Assembly (NCBI RefSeq): GCF_051401765.1
Contig: NW_027480423.1
Coordinates: forward strand, 11,098,001 to 11,162,000
Origin: Calliopsis andreniformis
Taxonomy: Eukaryota > Arthropoda > Insecta > Hymenoptera > Andrenidae
DNA: 64,000 nucleotides
Direction of reading: 5' to 3'
The position numbers and the translations under genes were made by a program. Positions 1 to 12,319 of the stretch are shown here, in pieces (within the stretch, counting starts at the first letter, position 1; each line of letters begins with the position of its first letter). Below the pieces are notes generated by a model. That model searched no databases and was not told the DNA's origin. It worked only from the letters and a program-made list of their open reading frames with translations.

Positions 1-489
1 CATCCAGCGTGAAGGTTATGGTCATTTCTACGTTTCGGGCAACCTAGGCTTCAATATGGGGAGTTGTTCCACCAGACCGAATAGCTACGGAGTTAGAAGT
101 CAACGCCAGAAGCATAAAATACAATATAAATACAACAACTTTTCCATCGTATAAAATGCATAATTGCAAACAGTGTGAAAGTAATGGTCATTTCTACATT
201 CCGTGCCACGTAGGCTCCACTGTAGGGCGTTGCTCCTCCAGATCGAATAGTTAGGGCCTAAGAAGTCAACGCCAGAAATATAAAATAGAAAACAAATACA
301 ACAGTATTTCCAACGTATAAAACGAATAATTGCAAACAGTGCGGAAGTTATGGTCATTTCTATTTTCCGGGCGACCTAGGCTTCACTACAGGGCGTTGAT
401 CCACCACATCGAATAGCTACGGCCTTAGAAGCCAACGTCAGAAGCATAAAATACAATATAAATACAACAGCTTTTCCATCGTATAAAAT

Positions 490-855
490 GAATAATTGCA
501 AACAGTGTGAAAGTAATGGTCATTTCTACATTCCGTGCAACCTAGGCACCACTCTAGGGCGTTGCTCCACCAGATCGAATAGTTAGGGCCTAAGAAGTCA
601 ACGCCAGAAGCATAAAATAGAATAAAAATACAACGGCTTTTCCATCGTATAAAAAGAATAATTGCAACCAGTGTGAAGGTAATGGTCTTTTCTACGTTCG
701 GGGCAACCTAGGCTTCAATCTAGGTGGTTGTTCCACCAGATCGAACAGCTAGGGCCTAAGAAGTCAACGCAAGAAGCATAAAATACAATATAAATACAAC
801 AGTTTGTCCATCGTATAGAACGAATAATTGCATCCAGTTTGAAAGTAATGGCCAT
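490..855 (+). repeat. Copy 1 of an 830-bp-offset duplication
   Basis: Nearly identical to 1320-1685 at an offset of 830 bp (five monomers). Shared rare variants include CCTAGGCACCAC (541 and 1371), GGTCTTTTCTACGTTCGGGG, AGGTGGTTGTTCC and GTCAACGCAAGAAGC. The match fades on both sides. Confidence 0.85.
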
Positions 856-1319
856 TTCTACGTTACGGGCAACCTAGGCTTCAGTCCAGGACGTTGGTCC
901 ACCGGATCGAGTAGTTAGGGCCCAAGAAGTCAACGCCAGAAGCATTAAATACACTAAAAATACAACAGTTTTTCCATCGTATAAAACGAATAATTGCATC
1001 CAGTGTGAACGCAATGGCCATTTCTATGTTCCGGGCAACCAAGGCGTCACTGCAGTGCGTTGCTCCAACAGATGGATCAGTTGGGGCCTTAGAATTCAAC
1101 GCCCGAAGCATAAAATACAATAAAGATACAACAGTTTTTCCATCGTATAACAGGAGTAATTGCAACCAGTGTGAAAGGGATGGTCATTTCTACGTTCCGG
1201 ACAACCTAGGCTTCACTCTATGGCATTGTGCCACCAAATCGAATTGTTAGGACCTTTGAAGTCAACGCCAGAAATATAAAATACAAAACAAATACAACAG
1301 TTTGTCCATCGTATAAATC

Positions 1320-1685
1320 GAATAATTGCAAACAGTGTGAAAGTAATGGTCATTTCTACATTCCGTGCAACCTAGGCACCACTCTAGGGCGTTGCTCCAC
1401 CAGATCGAATAGTTAGGGCCTAAGAAGTCAACGCCAGAAGCATAAAATAGAATAAAAATACAACGGTTTTTCCATCGTATAAAACGAATAATTGCAACGA
1501 GTGTGAAGGTAATGGTCTTTTCTACGTTCGGGGCAACCTAGGCTTCAATCTAGGTGGTTGTTCCACCAGATCGAACAGCTAGGGCCTAAGAAGTCAACGC
1601 AAGAAGCATAAAATACAATATAAATACAACAGTTTGTCCATCGTATAGAACGAATAATTGCATCCAGTTTGAAAGTAATGGCCAT
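1320..1685 (+). repeat. Copy 2 of an 830-bp-offset duplication
   Basis: Partner of 490-855. Differences are few, for example GAGTG for CAGTG near 1499 and CCATTGCTACG for CCATTTCTACG near 1682. Confidence 0.85.
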
Positions 1686-1807
1686 TGCTACGTTCCGGGC
1701 ACCCTAGGCTTCACTCTAGGGCGTTGCTCCACCATATGGAATACTTAGTACCTTAGAAGTCAACGCCAGAAGCCTAAAATGCAATATAAATACACCAGTT
1801 TTTCCAT

Positions 1808-1856
1808 CGTATAACAGGAATAATTGCAACCAATATAAGTTCAACAGTCTTTTCAT
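1808..1856 (+). repeat. Truncated monomer of about 49 bp
   Basis: Successive CGTATAA landmarks lie at 1808 and 1857, 49 bp apart instead of 166. The sequence jumps from AATTGCAACCAA directly to TATAAGTTCAACAG, removing about 117 bp, including the whole GC-rich core. Flanking monomers keep full length. This is the only deletion of that size I noticed in the left arm. Confidence 0.9.
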
Positions 1857-3060
1857 CGTATAAAATGAATAATTGCAAACAGTGTGAAAGTACTGGTCAT
1901 TCCTACGTTCCGGGTAACCTAGGTTTCACTCTAGGGCGTTGCTCCACCAGAACGAATAGCTAGGGACTTAGAATTAATCGCCAGAATCATAAAATACGAT
2001 AAAAATACAACTGTTTTTCCATCGCATAACAGGAATAATTGCAAACAGTGTGAAAGTACTGGTCATTTCTACGTTCCGGGCAACCAAGGCTTCACTCTAG
2101 GGCGCTGGACCACCAGATCGAATAGTTAGGGCCTAAGAAGTCAACGCCAGAAGCAGAAGATACAATAAAAATGTAACAGTTTTTCCATCATATAGCATGT
2201 CTAATTGCAACCAGTGCGAAAGTAATGTTCATTTCGGCGTTTCGGGCATCCTAAACTTAACTCGGAGACGTTGTTCCACCAGATCGAAGAGTTAGGGCCT
2301 TAGAAATCGACGGCAGAAGCATAAACCAGAAAATAAATACAACAGCCTTTACAACGTGTAAAACGAATAACTGCAACCTGTGTGAAGGTTATGGTAATAT
2401 CTACGTTCCGGGCAACCTAGGCTTCACTGTAGGGCGTTGATACACCAGATCGAATAGGTAGGGCAATAGAAGTCATCGCCCCAAGCATAAAATTCAATAA
2501 ATATACAAGAGTTTTTCCATAGTACAACAGGAGTAATTGCAACCAGTGTGAAAGTGATGGTGGTTTCTACGTTCCGGGCAACCTATGCTTCACACTAGGG
2601 CGTTGCTCCACCACATCTAATTACTACGGCCTCCGAAGTCAACGCCAGCAGCAAAAAATACAATATAAATACAACAGATTTTCCATCGTATAAAATGAAT
2701 AATTGCAAACAGTGTGAAAGTACTGGTCATTCCTACGTTCCGGGCAACCTAGGCTTCACTCTAGAGCGTTGCTCCACCACATCTAATAGCTACGGACTTA
2801 GAAGTCAACGCCAGAAGATTAGAATAAAGAATATATACGGCAGGTTTCCGAAAGTATGACAGGAACAAATGCAACAACTGTGAATGTAGTGGTCATTTCT
2901 ACGTTCCGGGCTATCTAGGCTTCACTATACGGCGTTGCTCCACCAGATCGAACGGTTAGGGCCTAAGAAGTCAACGCCAGAAGCATAAAGTACAATATAA
3001 ATACAACAGCTTTTCCATAGTATAAAACTGATAATTGCAACCAGTGTGAAAGTTATGGAC

Positions 3061-3411
3061 CTTTCTACGTTCCGCGCAACATAGGCTTCACTCTGGGGCG
3101 TTACTCCGCCACAGCGAATAGCTACGGCCGTAGAAATCAACGCCAGACGCATAAGATACAATATAAGTACAACAGTTTTTCCATCGGATAAAACGAATAA
3201 CTGCAACCACTGTGAATGTAATGGCCATTTCTACGTTCCCGGCAACCTAGGCTTCACTCTAGGGTGTTGCTCCACCACGTCGAATAGCTACTGCCTTGGA
3301 AGTCAATGCCAGAAGCATAAAATACAATATAAATACAGAAGTTTTTCCATTGTATAACAGGAATAATTGCAACCAATGAGGACGTGATGGTCATTTCTAC
3401 GTTCCGGGCAA
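3061..3411 (+). repeat. Copy 1 of a 2158-bp-offset duplication
   Basis: About two monomers matching 5219-5569 at 13 x 166 bp. Diagnostic shared words are GTTACTCCGCCACAGCG (3100 and 5258), CCAGACGCATAAGATAC and CAACCAATGAGGACG. Similarity drops to background after the shared GTTCCGGGCAACC. Confidence 0.85.
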
Positions 3412-3460
3412 CCTAGGCATCACCCTAGGGCGTTCTTCCACCAGATGGAATAGTTAGGGC

Positions 3461-3608
3461 CTAAGAAGTCAAAGCCTGAATCATAAAATACAGTAAAAAT
3501 CCAACAGCTTTTCCATCGTATAAAACGAATAATTGCAACCAGCGTGAAAGTTATGGTCATTTCTACGGTTCGGGCAACCTAGGCTTCACACCAGGGCGTT
3601 GCTCCACC
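3461..3608 (+). repeat. Copy 1 of a 996-bp-offset duplication
   Basis: Matches 4457-4604 at six monomers. Shared rare words are TCAAAGCCTGAATCAT, AAAATCCAACAGC, TTCTACGGTTCGGG and CTTCACACCAGGGCG. Confidence 0.8.
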
Positions 3609-4456
3609 AGATCGAATAGTTAGGGCCTTAGAAGTCAACGCCAGAAGCATCAAACACAATATAAGTGCAACAGCTTTTCCACTGTATAAAATGAATATTT
3701 GCAAACAGTGTGAAAGTAATGGTCATTTCTACGTTCCGGGCAAAATAGGCTTCACTCTAGGGCGTTGCTCGTCCAGATCGAATAGCAATGGCATTAGAAG
3801 TCAACGCCAGGAGCATAAAATAAAATAAAGGTACAACAGTTTTTCCATTGTATAACAGGAATAATTGCAACCAGTGTGAAAGGAATGACCATTTCTACGT
3901 TCCGTGCAACCTAGGCGTCACTTTAAGGCGATGCTCCACCAGATCGAATAGTTAGGGCCCTAGAACACAACGACAGAAGCATGAAATGCAATAAAAATAC
4001 CATAGTTTTTCCATTTTGTAGCAGGAATAATTGCAACCAATGTGGAAGTAATGGTCATTTCTACGTTCCGCGCAACCTAGGCATCACCCTGGGGCGTTCT
4101 TCCACCAGATGGAATAGTTAGGGCCTAAGAAGTCAACGCCTGAAGCATAAAGTACAAAATAAATACAACAGTTTTTCCATCGTATAAAACGAATAATTGC
4201 AACCAGTGTGAAAGTTATGGTCCTTTCTACGTTGCGGGCATCCTAAGCTTGGCTCTAGGGCGTTGCTCCACCCGATCGAATAGTTAGGGCGTTACAAGGC
4301 AACGCCCGAAGCATAAAATACAATAAAGATACAACAGTTTTTCCATCGTATAGCAGGAATAATAGCAACCAGTGTGAAAGTGATAGTCATTTCTACGTTC
4401 CGGGCAACCTAGGCTTCACTGTACGGCGGTGTTCCACCAGACCGAATAGTTAGGGC

Positions 4457-4604
4457 CTAAGAAGTCAAAGCCTGAATCATAAAATACAATAAAAATCCAA
4501 CAGCTTTTCCATCGTATAAAACGAATAATTGCAATCAGCGTGAAGGTTATGGTCATTTCTACGGTTCGGGCAACCTAGGCTTCACACCAGGGCGTTGCTT
4601 CACC
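4457..4604 (+). repeat. Copy 2 of a 996-bp-offset duplication
   Basis: Partner of 3461-3608. Single-base differences include CAGTAAAAATCC versus CAATAAAAATCC and GTGAAAGTTATGG versus GTGAAGGTTATGG. Confidence 0.8.
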
Positions 4605-4716
4605 AGATCGAATAGTTGGGGCCTGAAAAGTCTACGTCAGAGGCATAAAATACGATATAAACACAACAGCTTTTTCATCGTATAAAACGGATAATTGCGA
4701 CCAGTGTGAAAGTACT

Positions 4717-4957
4717 GGTCGTTTCTACGTTCCGGGCAACGTAGGTTTCACTCTAGGGCGTTGCTCCACCACATCAAATAGCTACGGCCTTAGAAGTCAA
4801 TGCCACTAGCATAAAATACAATATAAATACAGCAGCTGTTTCATCGTATAAAATGATTAATTGCAAACAGTGTGAAAGTAATGGTCATTTCTACGTTCCG
4901 GGCAACCTAGGCTCCACTCTAGGGCGTTGCACCACCTGATCGAATATTTAGGGCCTA
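4717..4957 (+). repeat. Copy 1 of a 2490-bp-offset duplication
   Basis: Matches 7207-7447 at 15 monomers, with shared GGCAACGTAGGTTTCAC, TCAATGCCACTAGC (TGCCACTAGC at 4801 and 7291), ACAGCAGCTGTTTCATC and AAATGATTAATTGC. Confidence 0.85.
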
Positions 4958-5218
4958 AGAAGTTAACACCAGGAGCATAAAATACAATATAAATACTACA
5001 GCTTTTCCATCGTATGACAGGAATAACTGCAAGCAGTGTGATGGTACTGGTCATTTCTACGTTCCGGGCATCCGAGGCTTCACTCTAGCGCGTTGCTCCA
5101 CGAGATCGAATAGCTGGGGCCTAAGAAGTCAACGCCAGAAGCATAAAATGCAAAATAAATGCAACAGCTTTTACATCGTATAAAAGGGATAATGGCAACC
5201 AGTGTGAAAGTGATGGTC

Positions 5219-5569
5219 ATTTCTACGTTCCGCGCAACATACTCTTCACTCTATGGCGTTACTCCGCCACAGCGAATAGCTACGGCCGTAGAAATCAACG
5301 CCAGACGCATAAGATACAATATAAGTACAACAGTTTTTCCATCGGATAAAACGAATAACTGCAACCACTGTGAACGTAATGGCCATTTCTTCGTTCCCGG
5401 CAACCTAGGCTTCACTCTAGGGTGTTGCTCCACCACGTCGAATAGCTACTGCCTTGGAAGTCAATGCCAGAAGCATAAAATACAATATAAATACAGAAGT
5501 TTTTCTATTGTATAACAGGAATAATTGCAACCAATGAGGACGTGATGGTCATTTCTACGTTCCGGGCAA
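5219..5569 (+). repeat. Copy 2 of a 2158-bp-offset duplication
   Basis: Partner of 3061-3411. A chance open frame of 118 codons overlaps this copy because several stop codons happen to be mutated. It spans different monomers in different frames and is not annotated as a gene. Confidence 0.85.
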
Positions 5570-7040
5570 CCCAGGCTTAACTCTTGGGCGTCGCTCCACC
5601 AGATCGAATATTTAGGGCCTTAGAAGTCAGCGAACGAAGCATAAAATACAATAAAGGTAGAACAGTTTTTCCATTGTATAACAGGAATAATTGCAACCAG
5701 TGTGAAGGTAATGGTCATTTATACGTTTCGGGAGACCTAGGCTACACTCTAGGGCGTTGCTCCACCAGTTCGAATAGTTAGGGCCTTAGATGTCAACGCC
5801 CGAAGCATAAAATGCAATAAAAATACAAGAGTTTTTCCATCGTGTAACAGGAATAATTGCAACCAGTGTGAAAGTAATGGTCATTTCTACGTTCCGGGCA
5901 ACCTAGGCTCCACTCTAGGGCGTTGCACCACCTGATCGAATATTTAGGGCCTTAGAAGTCAACGCCTGGAGCATAAAATACAATAAAGATGCAACAGTTT
6001 TTCCATCGTATAACAGGAATAACTGCCACTAGTTTGACGGTGCTGGTAATTTCTACGTTCCGGGCAACCTAGGCTTCACTCTAGGGCGTTGCTCCACCAG
6101 ATCGAATAGTTAGGGCCTAAGAAGTCAACGCCAGAAGCATATAATACAATATAAATACAACAGCTTTTCCATCGTATAAAACGGATAATTGCAACCAGTG
6201 TGAAAGTAATGGTCAATTCTACGTTCCGGGCTAACTAGGCTTCACTCTAGGGCGGTGCTCCACCAGATCAAATAGTTAGGGCCGAAGAAGTCAGCGCCAG
6301 GAGCATAAAATACAATATAAATACAACAGCTTTTCCATCGTATAGAATGTATATTTGCAAACAGTGTGAAAGTAATGGACAGTTCTACATTCCGAGCAAC
6401 CTAGGCTTCACTGTAGGGCGTTGCTCCACCAGATCGAATAGTTAGTGCCATAGGAGTCAACGCCAGAAGCATGAAATACAACATAAATGCAACAGTTTTT
6501 CCATAGCCTAACAGGAATAATTGCAAACAGTGTGAAGGTAATGGTCATTTCTGCGCTCCGCGCAACCTAGGCTTCACTCTAGTGTGTTGCTCCACCACAT
6601 CGAATAGTTATGGCCTTAGAAGTCAACGGCAGAAGAATAAAATATAATATAAATAGAAGAGCTTTTCCATCGCATAAAATGAATATCTGCAACCAGTGTG
6701 AAAGTACTGGTCATTTCTACGTTCCGGGCAAGATAGGCTCCATTCTAGGGCGTTGCTCCACCAGATCGAATAGTTAGGGCCTCAGAAGTCAACGCTAGAA
6801 GCATTAAATACAATAAAGATGCAACAGTTTATCCATCGTGTAGCAGGAATAATAGCAACCAGTGTGAAAGTGATTGTCATTTCTACGTTACGGGCTACCT
6901 AGGCTTCAATCTATGGCGTTGTTCCACCAGATCGAATAGTTAGGGCCTGAGAAGTCAACGTCAGAAGCATAAAATACAATATAAATACAACAGCTTTTCC
7001 ATCGCATAAAACGGATAATTGCAACCAGTGTGAAAGTACT

Positions 7041-7447
7041 GGTCATTTCTACGTTACGGGCAACGTAGGCTTCACTCTAGGGCGTTGCTCCACCACATCA
7101 AATAGCAACGGCCATAAAAGTCAACGTCACTAGCATAAAATACAATATAAATACAGCTGCTGTTTCATCGTATAAAATGATTAATTGCAAACAGTGTGAA
7201 AGTAATGGTCGTTTCTACGTTCCGGGCAACGTAGGTTTCACTCTAGGGCGTTGCTCCACCACATCAAATAGCTACGGCCTTAGAAGTCAATGCCACTAGC
7301 ATAAAATACAATATAAATACAGCAGCTGTTTCATCGTATAAAATGATTAATTGCAAACAGTGTGAAAGTAATGGTCATTTCTACGTTCCGGGCAACCTAG
7401 GCTCCACTCTAGGGCGTTGCTCCACCTGATCGAATATTTAGGGCCTT
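7041..7447 (+). repeat. Copy 2 of a 2490-bp-offset duplication plus an adjacent sister monomer
   Basis: Bases 7207-7447 pair with 4717-4957. The preceding monomer (from about 7041) carries a mutated version of the same diagnostic words (GTCACTAGC, CAGCTGCTGTTTCATC, GATTAATTGC), so one unit was probably doubled here after the copy arrived. Confidence 0.75.
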
Positions 7448-8867
7448 AGAAGTCAACGCCTGGAGCATAAAATACAATAAAGATGCAACAGTTTTTCCAT
7501 CGAATAACAGGAATATTTGCAACAAGAGTGAAGGTGATGGTCATTTCCACGTTCCGGGCAACCTAGCCTTCACTCTAGGGCGTTGGTCGACCAGAGCGAA
7601 TAGTTAGGGCCTAAGAAGTCAACGTCAGAATCATAAAATACAAAACAAATACAATAGTTTTTCCATCGTATAAAAAGGATAATTGCAACCAGTGTGAAAG
7701 TTATGGTCACTTCTACGTTTCGTGCAACCTAGGCTTCACACCAGCGCGTTCCTCCACCAGATGGAATAGTTAGGGCCTTAGAGGTCAACGCCGGAAGCAT
7801 AAAACACAATATAAATACAACAGCTTTTCCACTGTATAAATTGAATATTTGCAAACAGTGTGAAAGTAATGGTCATTTCTACGTTCCGGGAAACCTAGGC
7901 TTCTCTATAGGGCGCTGCACCACACGATCGTAAAGCTAGGGACTTAGAAGTCAACGATAGAAGCATAAAATACAATACAAATGCAACTGCTTTGCCATCG
8001 TATAAAGTGAATAACTGCAAACAGTGTGAAAGTATAGGTCCTTTCTACTTTCAGGGCAACCTAGACTTTACCCAAGGGCGTTATTCCAACAGATTGCATA
8101 GTTAGGGCCTCAGAAGTCAACGCCAGAAGCATAAAATACAATGAAAATCCAACAGTTTTTGCAACGTATAACAGGAATAATTGCAACCAGTGTGAAAGTA
8201 ATGGTGATTTCTACGTTCCGGGCATGCTAGGTTTCACTCTATGGCGTTCCTCCACCAGATCGAATAGTTAGGGCATAAGAAGTCAACGCCAGAAGCATAA
8301 AATACAATATAAATACAACAGATCTTCCATCGTATAAAACGAATAATTGCAACCAGTGTGAAAGTTATGGTCAGTTTTACGTTTCGGGTGACCTAGGCTT
8401 CAATCTAGGGCGTTGCTCCACTAGATCAAATAGCTAGGGCCTAAGAAGTCAACGCCAGAAGCATAAAATACAATACAAATACAACACTTTTGCCATAGTA
8501 TAACAGGAATAATTGCAACCAGTGTGAAGGTAATGGTATGTTGCACGTTCCGGGCAACCTAGCCTTCACTTTAGGGCGGTGCTCCACCAGATCAAATAGC
8601 TACGACCTAAGAATTCAACGCCAGATGCATAAAATACAATAAAAATGCAACAGTTTTTCCATTGTATAACTGGAATAATTGCAAGCAGTGTGTAAGTAAT
8701 GGTCATTTCCACGTTGCGTGCATCCTAGGCGTCACTCTAGCGCGTTCCTCCACCACATCTAATAGCTACGGCCTTAGAAGTCAACGCCAGATGCATAAAA
8801 TACAATAAAAATACAACAGTTTTTCCATTGTATAACAGGAATAATTGCAACCAGTGTGAAAGTAATG

Positions 8868-9370
8868 GTCGTTTCTACGTTCCCGGCAACCTAGACTTCA
8901 CTCTAGTGCGTTGCTCCACCACATCGAATAACCACGGCCTTAGATGTCAACGCTAGAATCACAAAATACAATATAAATACCACAGCTTTTCCATCGTATA
9001 AAATGAATAATTGCAAACAGTGTGGAGATGATGGTCATTTCTACGTTCCGGGCTACATAGGATTCACTCTAGGGCGTTGCTCCACAACATCGAATAGCTA
9101 CAGCCTTAGAAGTCAACGCCAGAAGCATAAAATACAATATAAATACAACAGCCTTTCCATCGTATAGCATGAGTAATAGCAACCAGTGTGAAAGTTATGG
9201 TCATATCTACGTTCCGGGCAACCTAGGCATGACGCTAGGGCGTAGCTCCTCCAGATGGAATAGGTATGGCTATAGAAGCCAATGCCTGAAACATAAAATA
9301 CAGTAAAGATACAAGAGCTTCTCCATACTATAACAGGTATAATTGCAACCAGTGTGAAAGTGATGGTCAT
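8868..9370 (+). repeat. Source-like block shared with 9864 and 12354
   Basis: The first part (to about 9130) matches 9864-10126 at 996 bp. The whole block matches 12354-12856 at 3486 bp (21 monomers). Markers are GAATAACCACGGCC (CCACGG at 8932, 9928 and 12418), GTGGAGATGATGG, GGCATGACGCTAGGGCG, GGCTATAGAAGCCAATGCC and CTTCTCCATACTATAACAGG. Confidence 0.85.
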
Positions 9371-9863
9371 TTCTACGGTCCGGGCAACCTAGGCTTCACT
9401 CTAGGGCGTAGCTCCACCAGATTGAATAGCTAGGGACTTAGAATTCAACGCCAGAAGCATTAAATACAATAAAAATACAACAGTTTTGCCATCGTATAAT
9501 AGGAATAATTCCAACCAGTGTGAAGGTAATGGTCATTTCTACGTTCCGTGCAACCTAGGCGTCTCTCTAGCGCGTTCCTCCACCACATCTAATAGCTACG
9601 GCCTTAGAAGTCAACGCCATAAGCATAAAATACAATATAAATACAACAGCTTCTCCATCGTATAAAATGAATAATTGCAGACAGAGTGAAAGTAATGGTC
9701 ATTCCTGCGTTCCGGGCAACCTAGGCTACTCTCTAGGGCGTTGCTCCACCAGATCGAATAGCTAGGGTCTTAGAATTCAACGCCAGATGCATAAAATACA
9801 ATAAAAATACAACAGTTTTTCCATGGTATAACAGGAATAATTGCAACCAGTGTGAAAGTAATG

Positions 9864-10126
9864 GTCGTTTCTACGTTCGCGGCAACCTAGACTTCACTCT
9901 AGGGCGTTGCTCCACCACATCGAATAACCACGGCCTTAGATGTCAACGCTAGAATCACAAAATACAATATAAATACCACAGCTTTTCCATCGTATAAAAT
10001 GAATAATTGCAAACAGTGTGGAGATGATGGTCATTTCTACGTTCCGGGATACATAGGATTCACTCTAGGGCGTTGCTCCACCACATCGAATAGCTACGGC
10101 CTTAGAAGTCAACGCCAGAAGCATAA
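9864..10126 (+). repeat. 996-bp-offset copy of 8868-9130
   Basis: Carries GAATAACCACGG at about 9923, TCACAAAATAC and GTGGAGATGATGG as in the 8.9-kb block. It lacks the following GGCATGACGC monomer, so the copied tract ended here. Confidence 0.8.
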
Positions 10127-10164
10127 AATACAATATAAGTACAACAGCTTTTCCATCATATAAA

Positions 10165-10994
10165 ATGAATGATTGCAAACAGTGTGAAAGTAATGGTCAT
10201 TTCTACGTTCCGGGCAACCTAGGCTTCACTCTAGGGCGTTGCTCCACCAGATCGAATACCTAGGGCCTTAGAATACAACGCCAGAAGCATAAAATACAAT
10301 ATAAATACAACAGCTTTTCCATTGTATAAAATGAATAATTGCAAACAGTGTGAAAGTAATGGTCATTTCTACGTTCCGGGCAACCTAGGCTCCGCTCTAG
10401 GGCGTTGCTCCACCAGATCGAATAGCTAGGGACTTAGAATTCAACACCAGATGCATAAAATGCAATAAAAATGCAACAGTTTTTCCATTGAATAACAGGA
10501 ATAATTGCAAGCAGTGTGAAAGTAATGGTCATTTCTACGTTCCGTGCAACCTAGGCGTCACTCTAGCGCGTTCCTCCACCACTTCTAATAGCTACGGCCT
10601 TAGAAGTCAACGCCAGAAGCATAAAATACAATATAAATACAACAGCTTGTCCATCGTATAAAATGAATAATTGCAGACAGAGTGAAAGTAATGGTCATTG
10701 CTGCGTTCCGGGCAACCTAGGCTCCTCTCTAGGGCGTTGCTCCACCAGATCGAATAGCTAGGGACTTAGAATTCAACGCCAGATGCATAAAATGCAATAA
10801 AAATGCAACAGTTTTTCCATTGTATAACAGGAATAATTGCAAGCAGTGTGAAAGTAATGGACATTTCTACGTTCCGTGCAACCTAGGAGTCACTCTAGCG
10901 CGTTGCTCCACCACATCTAATAGCTACGGCCTTAGAAGTCAACGCCAGAAGCATAAAATACAATATAAATACAACAGCTCTTCCATCGTATAAA
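10165..10994 (+). repeat. Higher-order repeat unit of 830 bp (five monomers), copy 1
   Basis: Marker pairs at an 830-bp offset are AGGCTCCGCTCTAGGG (TCCGCTCTAG at 10391 and 11221) and GCAAGCAGTG (10507 and 11337). Inside the unit GCAAGCAGTG also recurs after 332 bp (10839), and the GCAGACAGAGTG marker links back to 9.68 kb at 996 bp. Several periods are therefore superposed here. Confidence 0.8.
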
Positions 10995-11610
10995 ATGAAT
11001 AGTTGCAAACAGTGTGAAAGTAATGGTCATTTCTACGTTCCGGGCAACCTAGGCTTCACTCTAGGGCGTTGCTCCACCAGATCGAATAGCTAGGGCCATA
11101 GAATTCAACGCCAGAAGCATAAAATACAATATAAATACAACAGCTTTTCCATCGTATAAAATGAATAATTGCAAACAGTGTGAAAGTGATGGTCATTTCT
11201 ACGTTCCGGGCAACCTAGGCTCCGCTCTAGGGCGTTGCTCCACCAGATCGAATAGCTAGGGACTTAGACTTCAACGCCAGATGCATAAAATACAATAAAA
11301 ATGCAACAGTTTTTCCATTGTATAACAGGAATAATTGCAAGCAGTGTGAAAGTAATGGTCATTTCTACGTTCCGTGCAACCTAGGCGTCACTGTAGCGCG
11401 TTCCTCCACCACATCTAATAGCTACGGCCTTAGAAGTCAACGCCAGAAGCATAAAATACAATATAAATACAACAGCTCTTCCATCGTATAAAATGAATAG
11501 TTGCAAACAGTGTGAAAGTAATGGTCATTTCTACGTTCCGGGCAACCTAGGCTTCACTCTAGGGCGTTGCTCCACCAGATCGAATAGCTAGGGCCTTAGA
11601 AGTCAACGCC
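10995..11610 (+). repeat. Higher-order repeat unit of 830 bp, copy 2 (partial)
   Basis: Follows copy 1 directly and stays close to it until about 11610. The next monomers switch to a different variant set (GAGTGAAGGTGATAG, TTGGTCAACCAGAGC). Confidence 0.8.
11164..11329 (+). repeat. Representative monomer, left arm (166 bp)
   Basis: A typical copy, starting at AATAATTGCA and ending just before the next one at 11330. In my consensus numbering, bases 41-120 form a GC-richer core (about 54% GC) with the AvrII-type palindrome CCTAGG and the dyad GGCGTTG / CAACGCC. The segment from base 121 through base 10 of the next unit is AT-rich (about 23% GC) and carries TATAAATA-like and TATAAAA words. The whole consensus is about 41% GC with 7 CpG. 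I see no shorter internal period, such as two 83-bp halves. Confidence 0.95.
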
Positions 11611-12319
11611 AGAAGCATAAAATGCAATAAAAATACAGCAGTTTTTCCGTCGTATAACAGGAGTAATTGCAACCAGAGTGAAGGTGATAGTGATTTCTTC
11701 GTTTCGGGCAACCTAGGCTTCACTCTAGGGCGTTGGTCAACCAGAGCATGTAGTTAGGGCCTAAGAAGTCAACGTTAGAATCATAAAATACAAAATAAAT
11801 ACAACAGTTTTTCCATCGCATAAAAAGTATAATTGCAACCAGTGTGAAAGCTATGGTCACTTCTACGTTCCGGGCAACCTCGGCTTCACCCTAGGGCGTT
11901 GCTCTACCAGATCGAAGAGTGAGAGCCTTAGACGTCAACACCAGAAGCAGAAAATGCAATAAAAATGCAACAGTTTTTCCATCGATTAGCATGAATAATT
12001 GCAACCAGAGTGAAGGTGATGGTCATTTTTACGTTCCGGGCAACCTAGGCTTCACTCTACGGCGTTGCTTCACCAGATCGAATAGTTAGGGCCTTACAAG
12101 TCAACGCCGGAAGCATAAAATACAATAAAGATGCAACAGTTTTTCCATCGTATAAGAGGAATAATTACAACCAGTGTGAAAGTAATGGTCATTGCTGCGT
12201 TCCGGGCAACCTAGGCTTCACTCTAGGGCGTTGCTCCACCAGATCGAATAGCTACGGCCTTAGAAGTCAACGCCAGAAGCATAAAAAACAGTAAAAGTAC
12301 AACAGTTTTTCCATGGTAC

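Noticed and set aside
11164..11329. Monomer built from two 83-bp halves
   Set aside because: The two halves of the consensus show no evident similarity in sequence or base composition.
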